Assembly (NCBI RefSeq): GCF_023343835.1 | Contig: NC_064472.1 | Location: 10,593,469 to 10,657,468 of the forward strand | DNA from: Lagopus muta | Taxonomy: Eukaryota; Chordata; Aves; Galliformes; Phasianidae | Direction of reading: 5' to 3' | Length of the DNA: 64,000 bases | Part shown: positions 50,901 through 62,900 of the stretch, in pieces | How positions within the stretch are numbered: position 1 is the first letter of the stretch | Layout: the number at the start of each line of letters is the position of its first letter | The notes under the pieces: model-generated | Database searches by the model: none | What the model was told of the DNA's origin: nothing | Seen by the model: only the letters and a program-made list of their open reading frames with translations | Program-made: the position numbers and the translations under genes

Positions 50901-53900
50901 AATCTGTATTTCTAATACTGTTTGTCTTTTTCCTCCTGAAAACAAAGGTTTTTGGACACATATGCAAGACAAAATAGAAAGGAAACTTTCAATACTCTAA
51001 TTTAGATCCCTACTCCTTTTAGTCTTCCACAGTGCACACACTGCCTCCTTCTGCCTCCAACTATTAGGCCTGCTACTCAATCCTCACCCCTTTGTTCTGC
51101 ATGCATCTTTTCACAAGGAGGGGCTGTGACTTAAAGTATCCCTAAATGCACACAAGAGACATAGGGTAAGGAGTGTACAACAGTGCTGAAATTGGCCCGT
51201 TGTGCAATATCCATCCTCTGCCATTCACATGCCTTTGAGAAACATCTTCCAGAGCTAGGTTTCTCAAATGGTAATGTGGTGAAAAATCCCTTAACTTTTA
51301 ATAGAAAAATAGTGTGTTGGTTAACATTACATTTGGTTTTTCATGTGATTACTTTCATCAGTCTGGGCAAACGCACTGCTCAAGATGTGCACAGTAAGCA
51401 TACACTTTACTAAAGTGATTATATATATTAGTGTGCATCTAGAGCAAAAATAATGCTTTACAAAGTTCTTATTCTCAATGTTCTGTGTGAAGCTCATCTC
51501 CTCTCTTCAATCTCAAAATACAGCAGAAGACCTTAAAAATAAGTTAGTAAATGAGAACATAAACAACAGACAGTATGACTTGCATGAAAGTTCATGAACA
51601 GCTTTCTCATTCATAATGTATTCCTCTTAGCTTTGAACTATGCTTATTAAATGTTTCCTTCTGTTTTTTTCCTGTTTGTTTGTCCTATTGCTTGTTTTGT
51701 TTTTAGACTACTGAAAGTATTTCCAGGAATGTGTGATCTTCAGCATTCTTAAAGTAGCAGACACTTATCAACTGTACCAACTTCTACCATAACTAAGAAT
51801 TGACAGCGTAAGCTACATTTAAAGAACTTCAAAAAGAAAAATCAGAACTACTTCTATAAATCAGATAGTTTATTGAAATTTAAAATAATATAAAATAGGA
51901 CAATCTCATCAACTTCTTACCAATAAGGAGGACATTTGTATGCTGCCTTTCCAGACACTCAACAACTTCTATGGCTTTCTTCAAGACTCGCCTATTGTGG
52001 TATAGAAAAGTTTAGTTTAGCTATTAAGATGTTAGCTAGTTAGCTATTAAGATGTTTACTTTTTTGTTTTAAAGTAGCCTCCTAAAAAGTAGTTAAAATA
52101 TACTATTGAAACTTGCTTATTCCTGTAATATAAAACTTCACTCATCTTCTACAGATGAAGCATTTAATTTCAACATCAAGCTTCCAGGAGATATCCTTAT
52201 TTGACAATCAATCGTGTGTTTCCACTGTTAGCTCTGTACATACATCATACAGTACTTGATTCTGAATCTGTACAAATCATTACCTACATTGAAGATTTCT
52301 ATTGCTAAGATCCAAATCTTTATCCCAGTACACTGCCTCACTTATTTTCCAACCTACTACATGGTACGTTTCTCCCACAACCTCTGTTTGAGCAACAGAG
52401 GGGAAGACCAGCAATCAGATGTTGTAAGCATGCAGACAATGCTTACTCAGAGATTATCATTAAACACAGATGACTGAATGGAGTTAAAGATCATGTAAAA
52501 ATAGACTTACTCTACTGGTTTCTAGTCCTAACTCTTCATGAAGTTGGCATTTTCTGAAAATGTTTGCATGCACATGAGGATTCTTGCAACTGATTAGGCC
52601 ACTAACAGAAGCTAACAGTTTAGTCTCTAATTGTAAAGCTGTCAGATTCTTCGGTGTAGTTGAGAAGGCATTCCTACTGACTCCAAGAGCCAAGAATAGG
52701 CTCAGAAAGTAACTGCATCCAAGTACAGAACTGACCAGTCTCAAAGCAGCCTAAGGAACTTGGGCTGGTATGTACTTTAGCTAAATTATGAGTTATGTCA
52801 ATAGATTTCCCAATATATGACCTTCACTAGAACCTCTCATTCAATCAATGTCAGTATTTGTTGATTATTATTCTGCACAGAATGAAGTTAAGCTCACTGC
52901 AAAAAAGCTGAAAAAGTACTTCATGGTAACAAGCTGATCACAGAATAAGCCAACAGATAATTCAGACAACACAAAATGACACTGAAAACAAATAAAAGAA
53001 CCTCAACATTCCACTACACCAAGCCTTATGCCAGCCAACACCATTCCAAGACTTACTCACTGTGGACTGCTGAGAGAAGAAAAAGAACTTGAGGAACAAT
53101 CAGGAGAGGAAGGGGACAAAACTGAGAACAACTGTCATTTTATTAATCTGTGGAGGGCTAACATCTTGAATACTGCAGTTCATCCCATCCTAAAGGATAT
53201 TACAGAAGTAGAGAGTACAGAGAATGGCAAGGCAAGTCAGAGACATGGAACAGGTTTCAAGCAAGAAAGAAAGAATACTTCAGTTTGGAAAGAAGCTAAG
53301 TACAGGAAGGAAATTTACAGATATATAGTTTTAAGAGATTTCCTCAAAGAACTGTAATTGGAACGATCTGCTGCTTCTCCCAATCTTTTAAAAGTGGGGT
53401 GCTTCACACAATTCTGCATTGTTGAAATGGTGAACTATATTGTAGAAATAAGATAAATAGGACCGTAGTATTGCCTTAGTTTCCTGAAATATGAAGACGT
53501 TCTTCACCTTTCCAGTAGGAAAGAAAATTTTTGAAAACCCTCAAAATTCAAATTCAATTAGAAATTCAATTAGCAGCAATCTGAAAACAAGAGTTATAGG
53601 TATAGCAAACCTGATGATCTCTAGCCAGTTTGTGCTCTCCAACAATGAAAACCATTTCACATCAGTTGCCCAGAAGTCTGTACTGTTATCTGAACAAAAC
53701 AAGAAAAGCAGTTTACTCGTAAGTAGCACTAAGTAATAGGCATCCGTTATATTACTTCTCAGTTACAAAGGATTACACAACAACTAATGCTGAGTCAGTA
53801 AATCATAGCTACTGTTAAAGCTGACACTTGATTTATAACTAAACAAGGAAGTAAAGTAGTCTTGCAAATACCAGTAAAGCTTTGTAGCAAGAAGACTTTT

Positions 53901-56900
53901 AGAAGACTTGCACAGTAACCAAACCAAGGAAAGAAACTTGTTGGCAATATGGGAAAAGTTTAATAAGATGAGACAAAGTATTACTTCTGATTTGAATTTC
54001 AGGTGTCTTGACTTTAAAGCATGATCTATGTAAATCTTAACATAAGAAGGTAGGACTTTGAAAATGACTAACACTGAAACCAGAAATACAAATGGGTTGT
54101 AAAAAGGAAAAAAAAGCAGCATTAAAGCACATAAAAAAAGAGAATAGCTAGGATCAACCAGAGGCCAGTGTCATATCAGGAAGTCATAATTCCTATGAAC
54201 CTCACTAAAATGTTTGTAGCTGGTTAAACACAACCTAAATTTCTACTGCTTTTATTTTTTGCATAATCAATATTCAGAAACTGAAAGGCTCTCTCTAGGC
54301 CTATATGGCCACAGAACTACCAAGTTGGAAAAGACCTCCAAGATCTTGCAGTCCAACCATCCAACTGCCACCAATGTTTCTCCACTGAACCATGTCCCCC
54401 TTGGAACAACATCTCAATATCTCATGAGCACCTCCAGGGATGGTGACTCCACCTCCTCCCTGGGCAGTCCGATCCAACAGCTGACAACTCTTTCTAGGTT
54501 GGAAAAGCCTCCAAAATCATTGGTGCAATCATTAATTGAGCACAGCCAGTTGGATGAAGAATATGACAGACTCTAGTCTGCAATGGATGAGATGGAGGAG
54601 AACACAGCCAATTCAGCAGCAAGCAGCTCACGAACTTAAAGTTCTGCAGAATCAGCTTAGCCAATGCAGAAATGCCCTGGAGTGTTCTGAGGAGTTGCTG
54701 GGACTTGATGCACAGTCACTGGACATAAAAGGGACTGTCAAATTCTCACAAGTTGTCAGACAAATAAATTCACAACGTTTTCAGCATTGCACAGCGCTGA
54801 AATCAGGAGTAAGTGATAATATTATTTGTTTAATAGTGGGCTTCTCCCAGATAAGGCATGTATTCCAAGCTGCAAAGCTTTTGCCAGTGCATAAAAGATT
54901 CAGAGATAGACTTGGCAGCGTGTCCAGTTGTTGATAATCACATCATGGTTTTATGATTTTTGTGACTGGTATTCCACATGGTGACATCATGTATGGCACT
55001 GGGAGTTAAAGAGTTAATGATCCACGTCTGTGGATTGTCAGTGGTTCTGGGTATACTTTTCTCAGAAGAGAAGAACTACAAATCCCACAACTGTTACATT
55101 TCCATTTTCCATTCAGAGAGAAAGATGAAACTGCTCACGAGTCACGAGACTGCCCCTTCTGTCACTGCTCACCTCTGCACTGTGTGCTCCCTGGCTGTCT
55201 CGCCTTCAGCATTACATTAGGGCCCTAGGTTTTGGACACTCTCTCTCTCTATTTATTAGCTTCAATTCCAATTATTTTGTACTATATTGTGTTATCTTGC
55301 ATTCTGCTATTGTATTTAGTGAGTTAGTTTTCTCCCTTAGATCGTTGCCACTGTTTTGTTTTTAGGCCCATCTCCCCACCTTTTCCCTACCCCTCTTCCC
55401 CCTCTCCTAAGGCATGGGTCTGTGGGTCCCTCCATCCCATCAGTCATGGAACCAGGACGAGCCAGGCCAGAGCTTTGACACTGCATAACACTGGAGAACA
55501 ATCAAAGAAAACAGCAAAGTCGATAAAGAAATAGAATAAAGAAAAGCCAATGTTATTTGGCTTGCTCTAGAGTAGTAATGCCATGGAAATTAATGGTGAT
55601 GGACTATACTAAAGCTTCAGAACATACATTATAAGATCAGAAGCCAAGTATATGAAAATTTGAGTATGAGTTTGCAAAGTTGTGGCAGGAGAATACTTAG
55701 ATCCTATAACTCTGGAAACTAGGCATTTATGTTCAATTTACAGCACTTCATCTCATCTGACCTTGAAAGATGAAGATCCTGATGTTGAATAGGAACCTAC
55801 TGAAGGCAAAGGCAAAAAAGGAAGTGGAAGGGAAAGAAAAAAAAAGACAGTGGTGCATCAACTCCAAAGAGGACATCTGTTAGTGCAAAGCTGTCAACAA
55901 AGGGCAGCAGGAATTACTTCACTGGTGAACTATACACATTGCCTGGAGACAGTGCTACTGAAATCAGGCAGCATTACTTTGAGGTGAGAGCCCAGATGGA
56001 AGTTAGAGCATATTTTATAATGCAAACTCAAAGAGAGATCCTTCCAGAATCTAGTTCACTCAGCTATTATCACCAATGTACACAACATTCTTGCAGGTCT
56101 TGCAGTTAAGTACTGGTTTGCAGGTGCAGAATGCATGGTGAAAACTCCAGAAGAGTGAAATGCATTCAGAAGATCAACTAGCAGCCTAAACAGTGTTGCC
56201 CAATGGTATTTATTCAATACTTCAATTGTTGAATGTTTCTTTTTCTGTGCAGCTGCTACACATAGAAGATTGTGTGTTCAATTGAAAAGTGATTAACTTA
56301 GATTTGAAAACCAGGCAGATAGACCAGAAGTTGTAGCTAAATACTGTTTAATATTGCACTTCTGCATTTTGTTATGGATTTGAATACTAATTTTACGCAT
56401 ATTTTTCGATGAAGAATATAACAAACACTGTTATCTTAGCTCTCCCAGCAAGAATTGACTACACATTTTATCACTACTGAGCTTCCTGTACATGTTTGTT
56501 GTCTCAAACTTGAATTTCAAAAGAATACTGCATCATTTAAAAGATGACAGGCTAGCTATGAAGGAACAGTAAAATCTGTGCTTTTTTCTTGATTAAAAGA
56601 ATTTTTCTAATTTCCGTGAGTAATCCAATGAAGTATCATGTATTTAGAGTTTGAGTTCAGTTCCTGTTTATCACAAGCTACACAAAGTATAAGAATGTGG
56701 AGACACTTAAGAGCATTGCTCTGGCCTCTATGAAGACTGAGTATGATATGTCGGCTGTTTAGCTAGAAAGTCTTTCAGATAAGTGTTTCAGAACCAAAAA
56801 TCCAGAACTTTTCAAACACGCAGTGTGGAACTACTCTCAGAAATAATTTACTTTGGGTTTGCTCTTGGTTTTCCTGTTTTGGGGCTTGATGCTGCTAGGA

Positions 56901-59900
56901 TTCTGACAATCAGTAGTTCATATTGATTGAAGTACATCAGACAAGAATGACAAGCTGAACAGCTCATTCACGTCGGCAGATAACAAGGCTGCAGTGCCGT
57001 CAAGTTTGGGATCAAGAGTGCAAAAGCTTTAGGCTAAATGCAAAGAAGAAGGGGAGCTATTGCTTTGTTCAGCTTCTTTCAAGCCTACATCTTTCTGATT
57101 AAAAGGCATACAGCATTTCCTGATACATGTCTTAAACTTAAGCTGGTCTTTTTCTCATAGGCGTGTAAGACTACATTGAAATTATAACCCATTGTTTTTA
57201 GCTCTTAAGTAGTATGAAGGATTTTGAGAGCACATTCTAGGAAAAAGAAATATTCACTATGAACCTCTGATGAGTTCTCATATCCTACCTTTCTCTTTGG
57301 TATCAAAAACCTTTCCAGAAAATTTACCAGAAATTATCCATACTAATTTGCAATCAATTTCCACTACATTCTACATATAAAACCAAAAGGCATTAGAGCT
57401 ATCATGTATTAAAGCTATGCTGCAAATATACAGTGCCTCAATGATTGTCAGCTTCTTATGTCCAACAAACAGTAGTCTATGGGAAAAGTTAGCATTTAAA
57501 CTAGTACTTGATACAACCCAAAGGATTAAAAAAATCTTAACATCAAACATCCAATTTCAGTGTATCAGAGAAAGTTGAAGTCTGTCACAATTGCAATCCC
57601 CCTAATGTATACTACTGAACATTTAAACTTCGGTAAAAGCTGCTCTTCTAAGGAGATTTTCAAATACCGTGACTGCTTAGCAAGAGATAAGTCTAAGAAC
57701 TACAGATATCCATTAGCCTGCCAGTCATGGGCACAGTCCTTAGCTACATACTGATAAGTCTGCATTTAAACAGTATCAGAAAATAAGGCACCAAGAGAAG
57801 GGCTACCTTTATTAGACACAGAACAGCGCTGTCATTCGTTCACTGATTTCAGAGACAGGACTACTTTGAAGGTCAACGTACCTATCAGAAACAGCTGTTT
57901 AAATCTTGTGTACGCAGTCTGGATTTCTTGCAGAGATGGAAGGCTGCTCGATAAGTCGTCTGTCTTCAGGAGTTCATAGGGAGGTTTTCTAATTGTCCTA
58001 TAGATTCTATATCAAATCACCAAGAGATTAAAGCCTTCTGCTTCACAGGTCAAATAATGCACCAACTAAATACAAAGTTAATATGAGTAAGTTTGGGAAA
58101 TCACTATAAGACTAAGAGACAGAGATCCCCAAAAGCTAGTGGCCTCCATGAAATTCTACATACTGATTGGAAGCTTGTCTACAAGCTTATGAAAATTTTT
58201 GCTGCTCTGACCTCTCACACTGAGAAGAGTAATGCCCATACATAATTGTGCACTTTATGAATATTACAAAGACTGTTTGATTTTTACTACTGCTTCCTCA
58301 GTAGGCATTGTCTTCCCAACAGACGCCAAAATTACTTTAATGGAAGACTATTTACAGGCAAATCCAGAAAGAGGATGGATAGAAACACCCACATTTCCCA
58401 GCAGACAATTTTCCCTGACTTCTACCAAGTTACATTCTGGCACTTAGCTACCAAATCTGTTCATGAGACATGAGAGTAAAAGAAGAAACTACTTCAACTT
58501 AAACAAGACAGTATATCCCTCCCTTGTACTTCTCTATACACATGCATTTTCCCCTAGGAGGGGAGAAAAATGTTAGGCCAGGTAAGCTTTGGTTTGAACC
58601 AGAGAGGACCCTCTCACTCATGCTCCAGAGGTTGTGTATTTGTGTATGAGTAAGATACTAAGCATCGACTTTGTAAATAGCTATTGTTACACTTTTTGTT
58701 GTAAAGTTTTTGCAAAAGCTACTGCAGCTTATAATTCAGAAGTTGTAGGCAATTGGTCAGCACAGGACAGTATTTTGTTTCCTGGTTGTTGTAAAACAGA
58801 AGACTGCTTTAAATAAGAATTACAGGAGTACCTTTGAGAAATGTAGGTCACCAGATCTACTAGAGGATGCATCAGACCAGAAGAGCATCAAGCAAAAGCA
58901 TTAACTTGTCAATTATGACAATTCTTCCAAACTGAAATAAACGATTAGTGGCAGGATATTCGGCTCTAAAACCTTTCCAATAAAATATGCTGTCAATTAT
59001 ATACATCTGCTGTGTGACTTAGTTAAGATTCCCATTACAGTGACACGTTAACACATCCTTATGGACATCTTGCACCTGCATTTTGAAATATTAGTGGTAA
59101 ACTACCAGTACTCCATTCCATAGCAAAAATACATAAACACCAATACTGCCCACAAGTTCAGAATCCACAGATAAGGATCAGAATATCAGTAGATACTTTA
59201 TTAGTGCTTACTGTTAGCTTTACTTCCACATTATGAAACAGCATTAAGAGCCACAACACACAAACTTCCCCATTTCAGAAGGAAATGCTTGAGAATCTGT
59301 AGGAAGGGTCAGAAGCCTCTCACATGGAAATATAATTAAGAACTTCTTGTATTTAAAAATAAAGAGCCAAATTAAGTTACTATTTGTTAGTTCTCTGATT
59401 AACAGGCTCCCATCTATGGCAAACAAGTGGCTAGTGGTGAAGCAGATAATATACACTGACTTGACTTCACCTCTTAGGAGCAAATTATTAGATAAGTTCT
59501 CTCCAGGACACCAAATAAGTTAAAAAAAAAAAAAAAAAAAAAAAAGCTGGGTGTAGGGAAGCAGCAAGTCATCAGCAGGCATCTGTGTTCTTTATCTCAG
59601 CTTTCACATTTTTCAAACTGCTGAGCTGCACCAACTCACTAATTCAGCTTTAAAAAAAAAAGTCTTACCAACACATTTGTAGTGAACTACTACAAACCAG
59701 CTGAGAAGACAGCTGATTTTACAAAGATTAACCTCAACTAAAAAAAATCATGTTTAGAGATGAAGAGTTTGGACTCATTCACTTGCAAACATTAATTAAT
59801 GATACTACTACTGTAGTTAAGAACTACAGAGTTGGCACTGCTTTACTTAAGAAGGATGGTTTGTACAGAGATTAGTCTGGTATTATATATTTCTGCAAGT

Positions 59901-62900
59901 AAGTCTGTAATGACATTACAGTCCTGCACAACTGACCAGGGATGCTACTAGACCAAGGACTTAAACCCATTTCACTACAGTAAACTACTTTTAGTTCTAG
60001 CTCTGATGCGTGCAAGCTTAAAGATATGGCATATATGGAAAAAGAGAAGCAAGGTCCATACCAAGCAAAGTGTTGTGGACAGAATAGCTATTACTGACCC
60101 ATCCAAGAAGGCTTTTTGCATTTGTGAAGTGCTGTCATCCTGTTCTTTGGGAAATGCAGACATTTTGAGAAGAGCAGCACCATTATGGCAAGACCAACAC
60201 CAAATCTGCAGAAAGACATTTACTGTGATAGAAGTTGATAAACCATTTCATACAAAGTAGCTGACTGAGTCATTACAGGAAATCTTTTTACGCTGTGCTT
60301 TGTTGAATGTTTTATGTATTCACAATTCAGTAATAGCAAAGTTCTTCTCTATTTGCATCCCAATTACATGCCTCAGTACGCTATTTACATTGGAAGATCT
60401 GCTGAAGATGGCTCTTGTAAATAACTCAACAGTCATCAGGAATAGTAGTATTTTTCTAGTAGCTAAGCCACAAAATAACTCACAATATATACACTCTCAT
60501 GGTTTTCCACATGAACTGTACGTAAAGAGTAACTAAGCCCATGAAACATTAAACATGTGCTCCACAGCTACACAGGTTGTGCAACACACAGAAAAGTGAT
60601 GCCTACTTATTTTCACAGGAATTGCAAGTTACAAAGAGCACAATAACACTAATTAATAGAACAAATTTTCAGCTACAAAACACATTTTTCTATGTAGTCA
60701 CCACCATTAGCTATGCATTTCACAAGTGATGAATAAAAGCATGCATGCCACACTTAAAACTCTGCACCAGGGGAGTGACCCACTGTGCTGTCACCATTGC
60801 TAAAAGGCACCACTGCAGCTTCACTGTGCTGTCATCCAACGTTTGGTGTCCACAAACGTTCAGCGAGTGCAAATGAACATTGATGGCTGCAATTTTTCCC
60901 CACATGGAGGAATTCGATGACACATCTTTGCTTCATATGCACTTCCACTGGCAGCCTGACAAAATGGCATCTGACCTTCGCTGCCATCAGTGGCATGGCA
61001 ACAAGACATAAAGCAATATTAGCTGGGAAGGCTCAGTCTCTACAGTCATACTCTCAACAACTGTCTCTGACACTGTGGGCAGACAGAATCAAATAGGAGG
61101 CATTACTTTTGGAGCAGCCCTCATAGAACAAACTGCACTGTTACAAGTATTCTTTACAAGAGGTCAGTCCTCAAAGCTTCTCACTTCCCTATGCACCTTC
61201 TCGAGTCCCATCAGAGTAGATATAGCCAAGATATTTTGAACACAAACTTCCTGTAGAGGATTTGAAATAAGAAGAATTCTACTAAGCTTCTAACCAATGC
61301 AAAGTGCAATAAAAAGCTTCTTTATATTGTCTGGTCAAATGAAGGCAAGTAATTTAAATTATTTTGATCTTCACTATCAGAAAGTAAAGATTAGACAGGA
61401 CAGAAAAGAACTATTTTCATGAACTGATTAAGAGTATAAGTATACATGTTTTTAATTGGCAAATTTGATAGACACTCAGCAACTAAGGTCAAATATCCTT
61501 AGTGAGGTTACTTTGCTTCTTGTCTGTATTCTGTCTTACCAGTTCTTCAAGAGTGGTGCAAGCCAGGAAACCAAATCCAGCTACAGGTAGTAGAATATAA
61601 TTTATACTTATATATAGTTTCATTTTCTGTTGAGACTGGTAGAATTACTTGATTTTTCTTTCCCCCTACTGGCCTTGTAGAAATGCTGCACTGTTATAGA
61701 CATACTATTTACCAGTACTCAAACTGGCTAACTGTGCTGTTCAACTATACCTGCACATGCAGGTCTTCACCTCTATACTCAAAATGCATTTCCAGCCCTA
61801 CATCCTGCCCCAGCTGGGTAACAGTCAGCACTCAGTGTCATGAGACACAGGCTGATGGAAACACAAGTGAACAGTACGTGCAGAGTATAGGATGTTAGAT
61901 ATTTGATATAAGTAAACAGGTCTGTGAATCAGCAGATTACGTTCTTTGCTTCACACCATTCAAGGGAATACAGAACACTTCGTGCACCTCTCTTTCCAAA
62001 ATCTATTTCCTTTACTATAGGCTACGTAAACTAAATGTGAACTGTTAGAAACACATTTTGAAGATGAATGCATTAACATCCAGAGTATTAGTTGAATTTT
62101 ATCATCTCAATATGATTATTGACCTCAGCCACACATGCATATATACTTACAGGAATGCCTCTGCCTTCATACTTCAAAATACTCTCTTCAGAAACGCATA
62201 TGGGAACAACAAAATACAAAGGCAACCTAAGATGACAAAAAAAAAGTTTCATGCAGTTGGGAACAGAACGAAGAACAATCTCCAAACTCCTTTAATGCTG
62301 GCGTGTGCTTTAGCCCACATGCTAATTATGTATTCAGTCTTAGAGCAACAAAAATCTTTCCAACTAGATAATTCTGTCCTCAATAAAATTTTCAGCTTGT
62401 TAATATTTTTTTCCAATCCTGAACTGTTCATTTTCACTGAAGCACTACCCTGGCTTCCTAAGGCTGCAATTAAATCCCACATTCAATTATAATATCCAAG
62501 AATGATCATTAAGGCAGTCTTTGTTCTCACACTACTAGCTGTTTCAACCATATCCATGTAATATTAGATAACTAATTCAATTTCTTCATCTTGTAAGCCA
62601 TGCGAGTCACAATTCAAGGATGTCATTTAATATATCATGAGTTTCCAATGTAGATATTATTCCAGTAAGATATGACTTATGTTTAAGGCCCACACAAGCC
62701 ATGATAAGTATTTAACCTTATCTTGAGTCTCAAAGCAGATCCAGAATGAGTAATTAAGATTTAGCTCTACTTTGAAAATTGGACTTTCTTTCCAAGATCT
62801 ATGAAACTTTACAGGATTTGACTGTTGAACAGTAGTATACAATGTATTGTACAGATCTCAAACATCTTAGCTAAACTGGAATGCATATACATCTCTAACC

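Larger units (their letters stand above)
53690..57881 (-). other. MTMR12: MTMR12 intron hosting an FSD1L retrocopy
   Basis: 4.2 kb, GTACGT donor at 57881 and CAG acceptor. It contains an antisense CR1 3' end, the plus-strand FSD1L-derived pseudogene and an LTR-like insertion in it. The 56200-57880 part is AT-rich, may include retrocopy 3'UTR, and has no coding signal. Confidence 0.85.

Noticed and set aside
54259-54934. Overlapping 105- and 132-codon plus-strand frames
   Set aside because: The first is antisense CR1; the second is a piece of the FSD1L pseudogene. Neither is an intact gene.
57997-57997. Acceptor at CTATAG|GACAATT as the main start of the MTMR12 exon
   Set aside because: It fits phase but drops I-Y-R, which the family has. 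The upstream AG restores these residues, so the distal site is kept only as an alternative.
60150-60205. SCHNGAALLK as a CX5R phosphatase signature
   Set aside because: There is no Arg at the required spacing, and in the family this strand corresponds to the SWRHP region, not to the catalytic loop, which lies three exons further on.
60720-60923. 67-codon minus-strand frame as Mariner transposase
   Set aside because: It lies in the Galluhop-like element, but I see no transposase catalytic motif and the element is too short to be autonomous.
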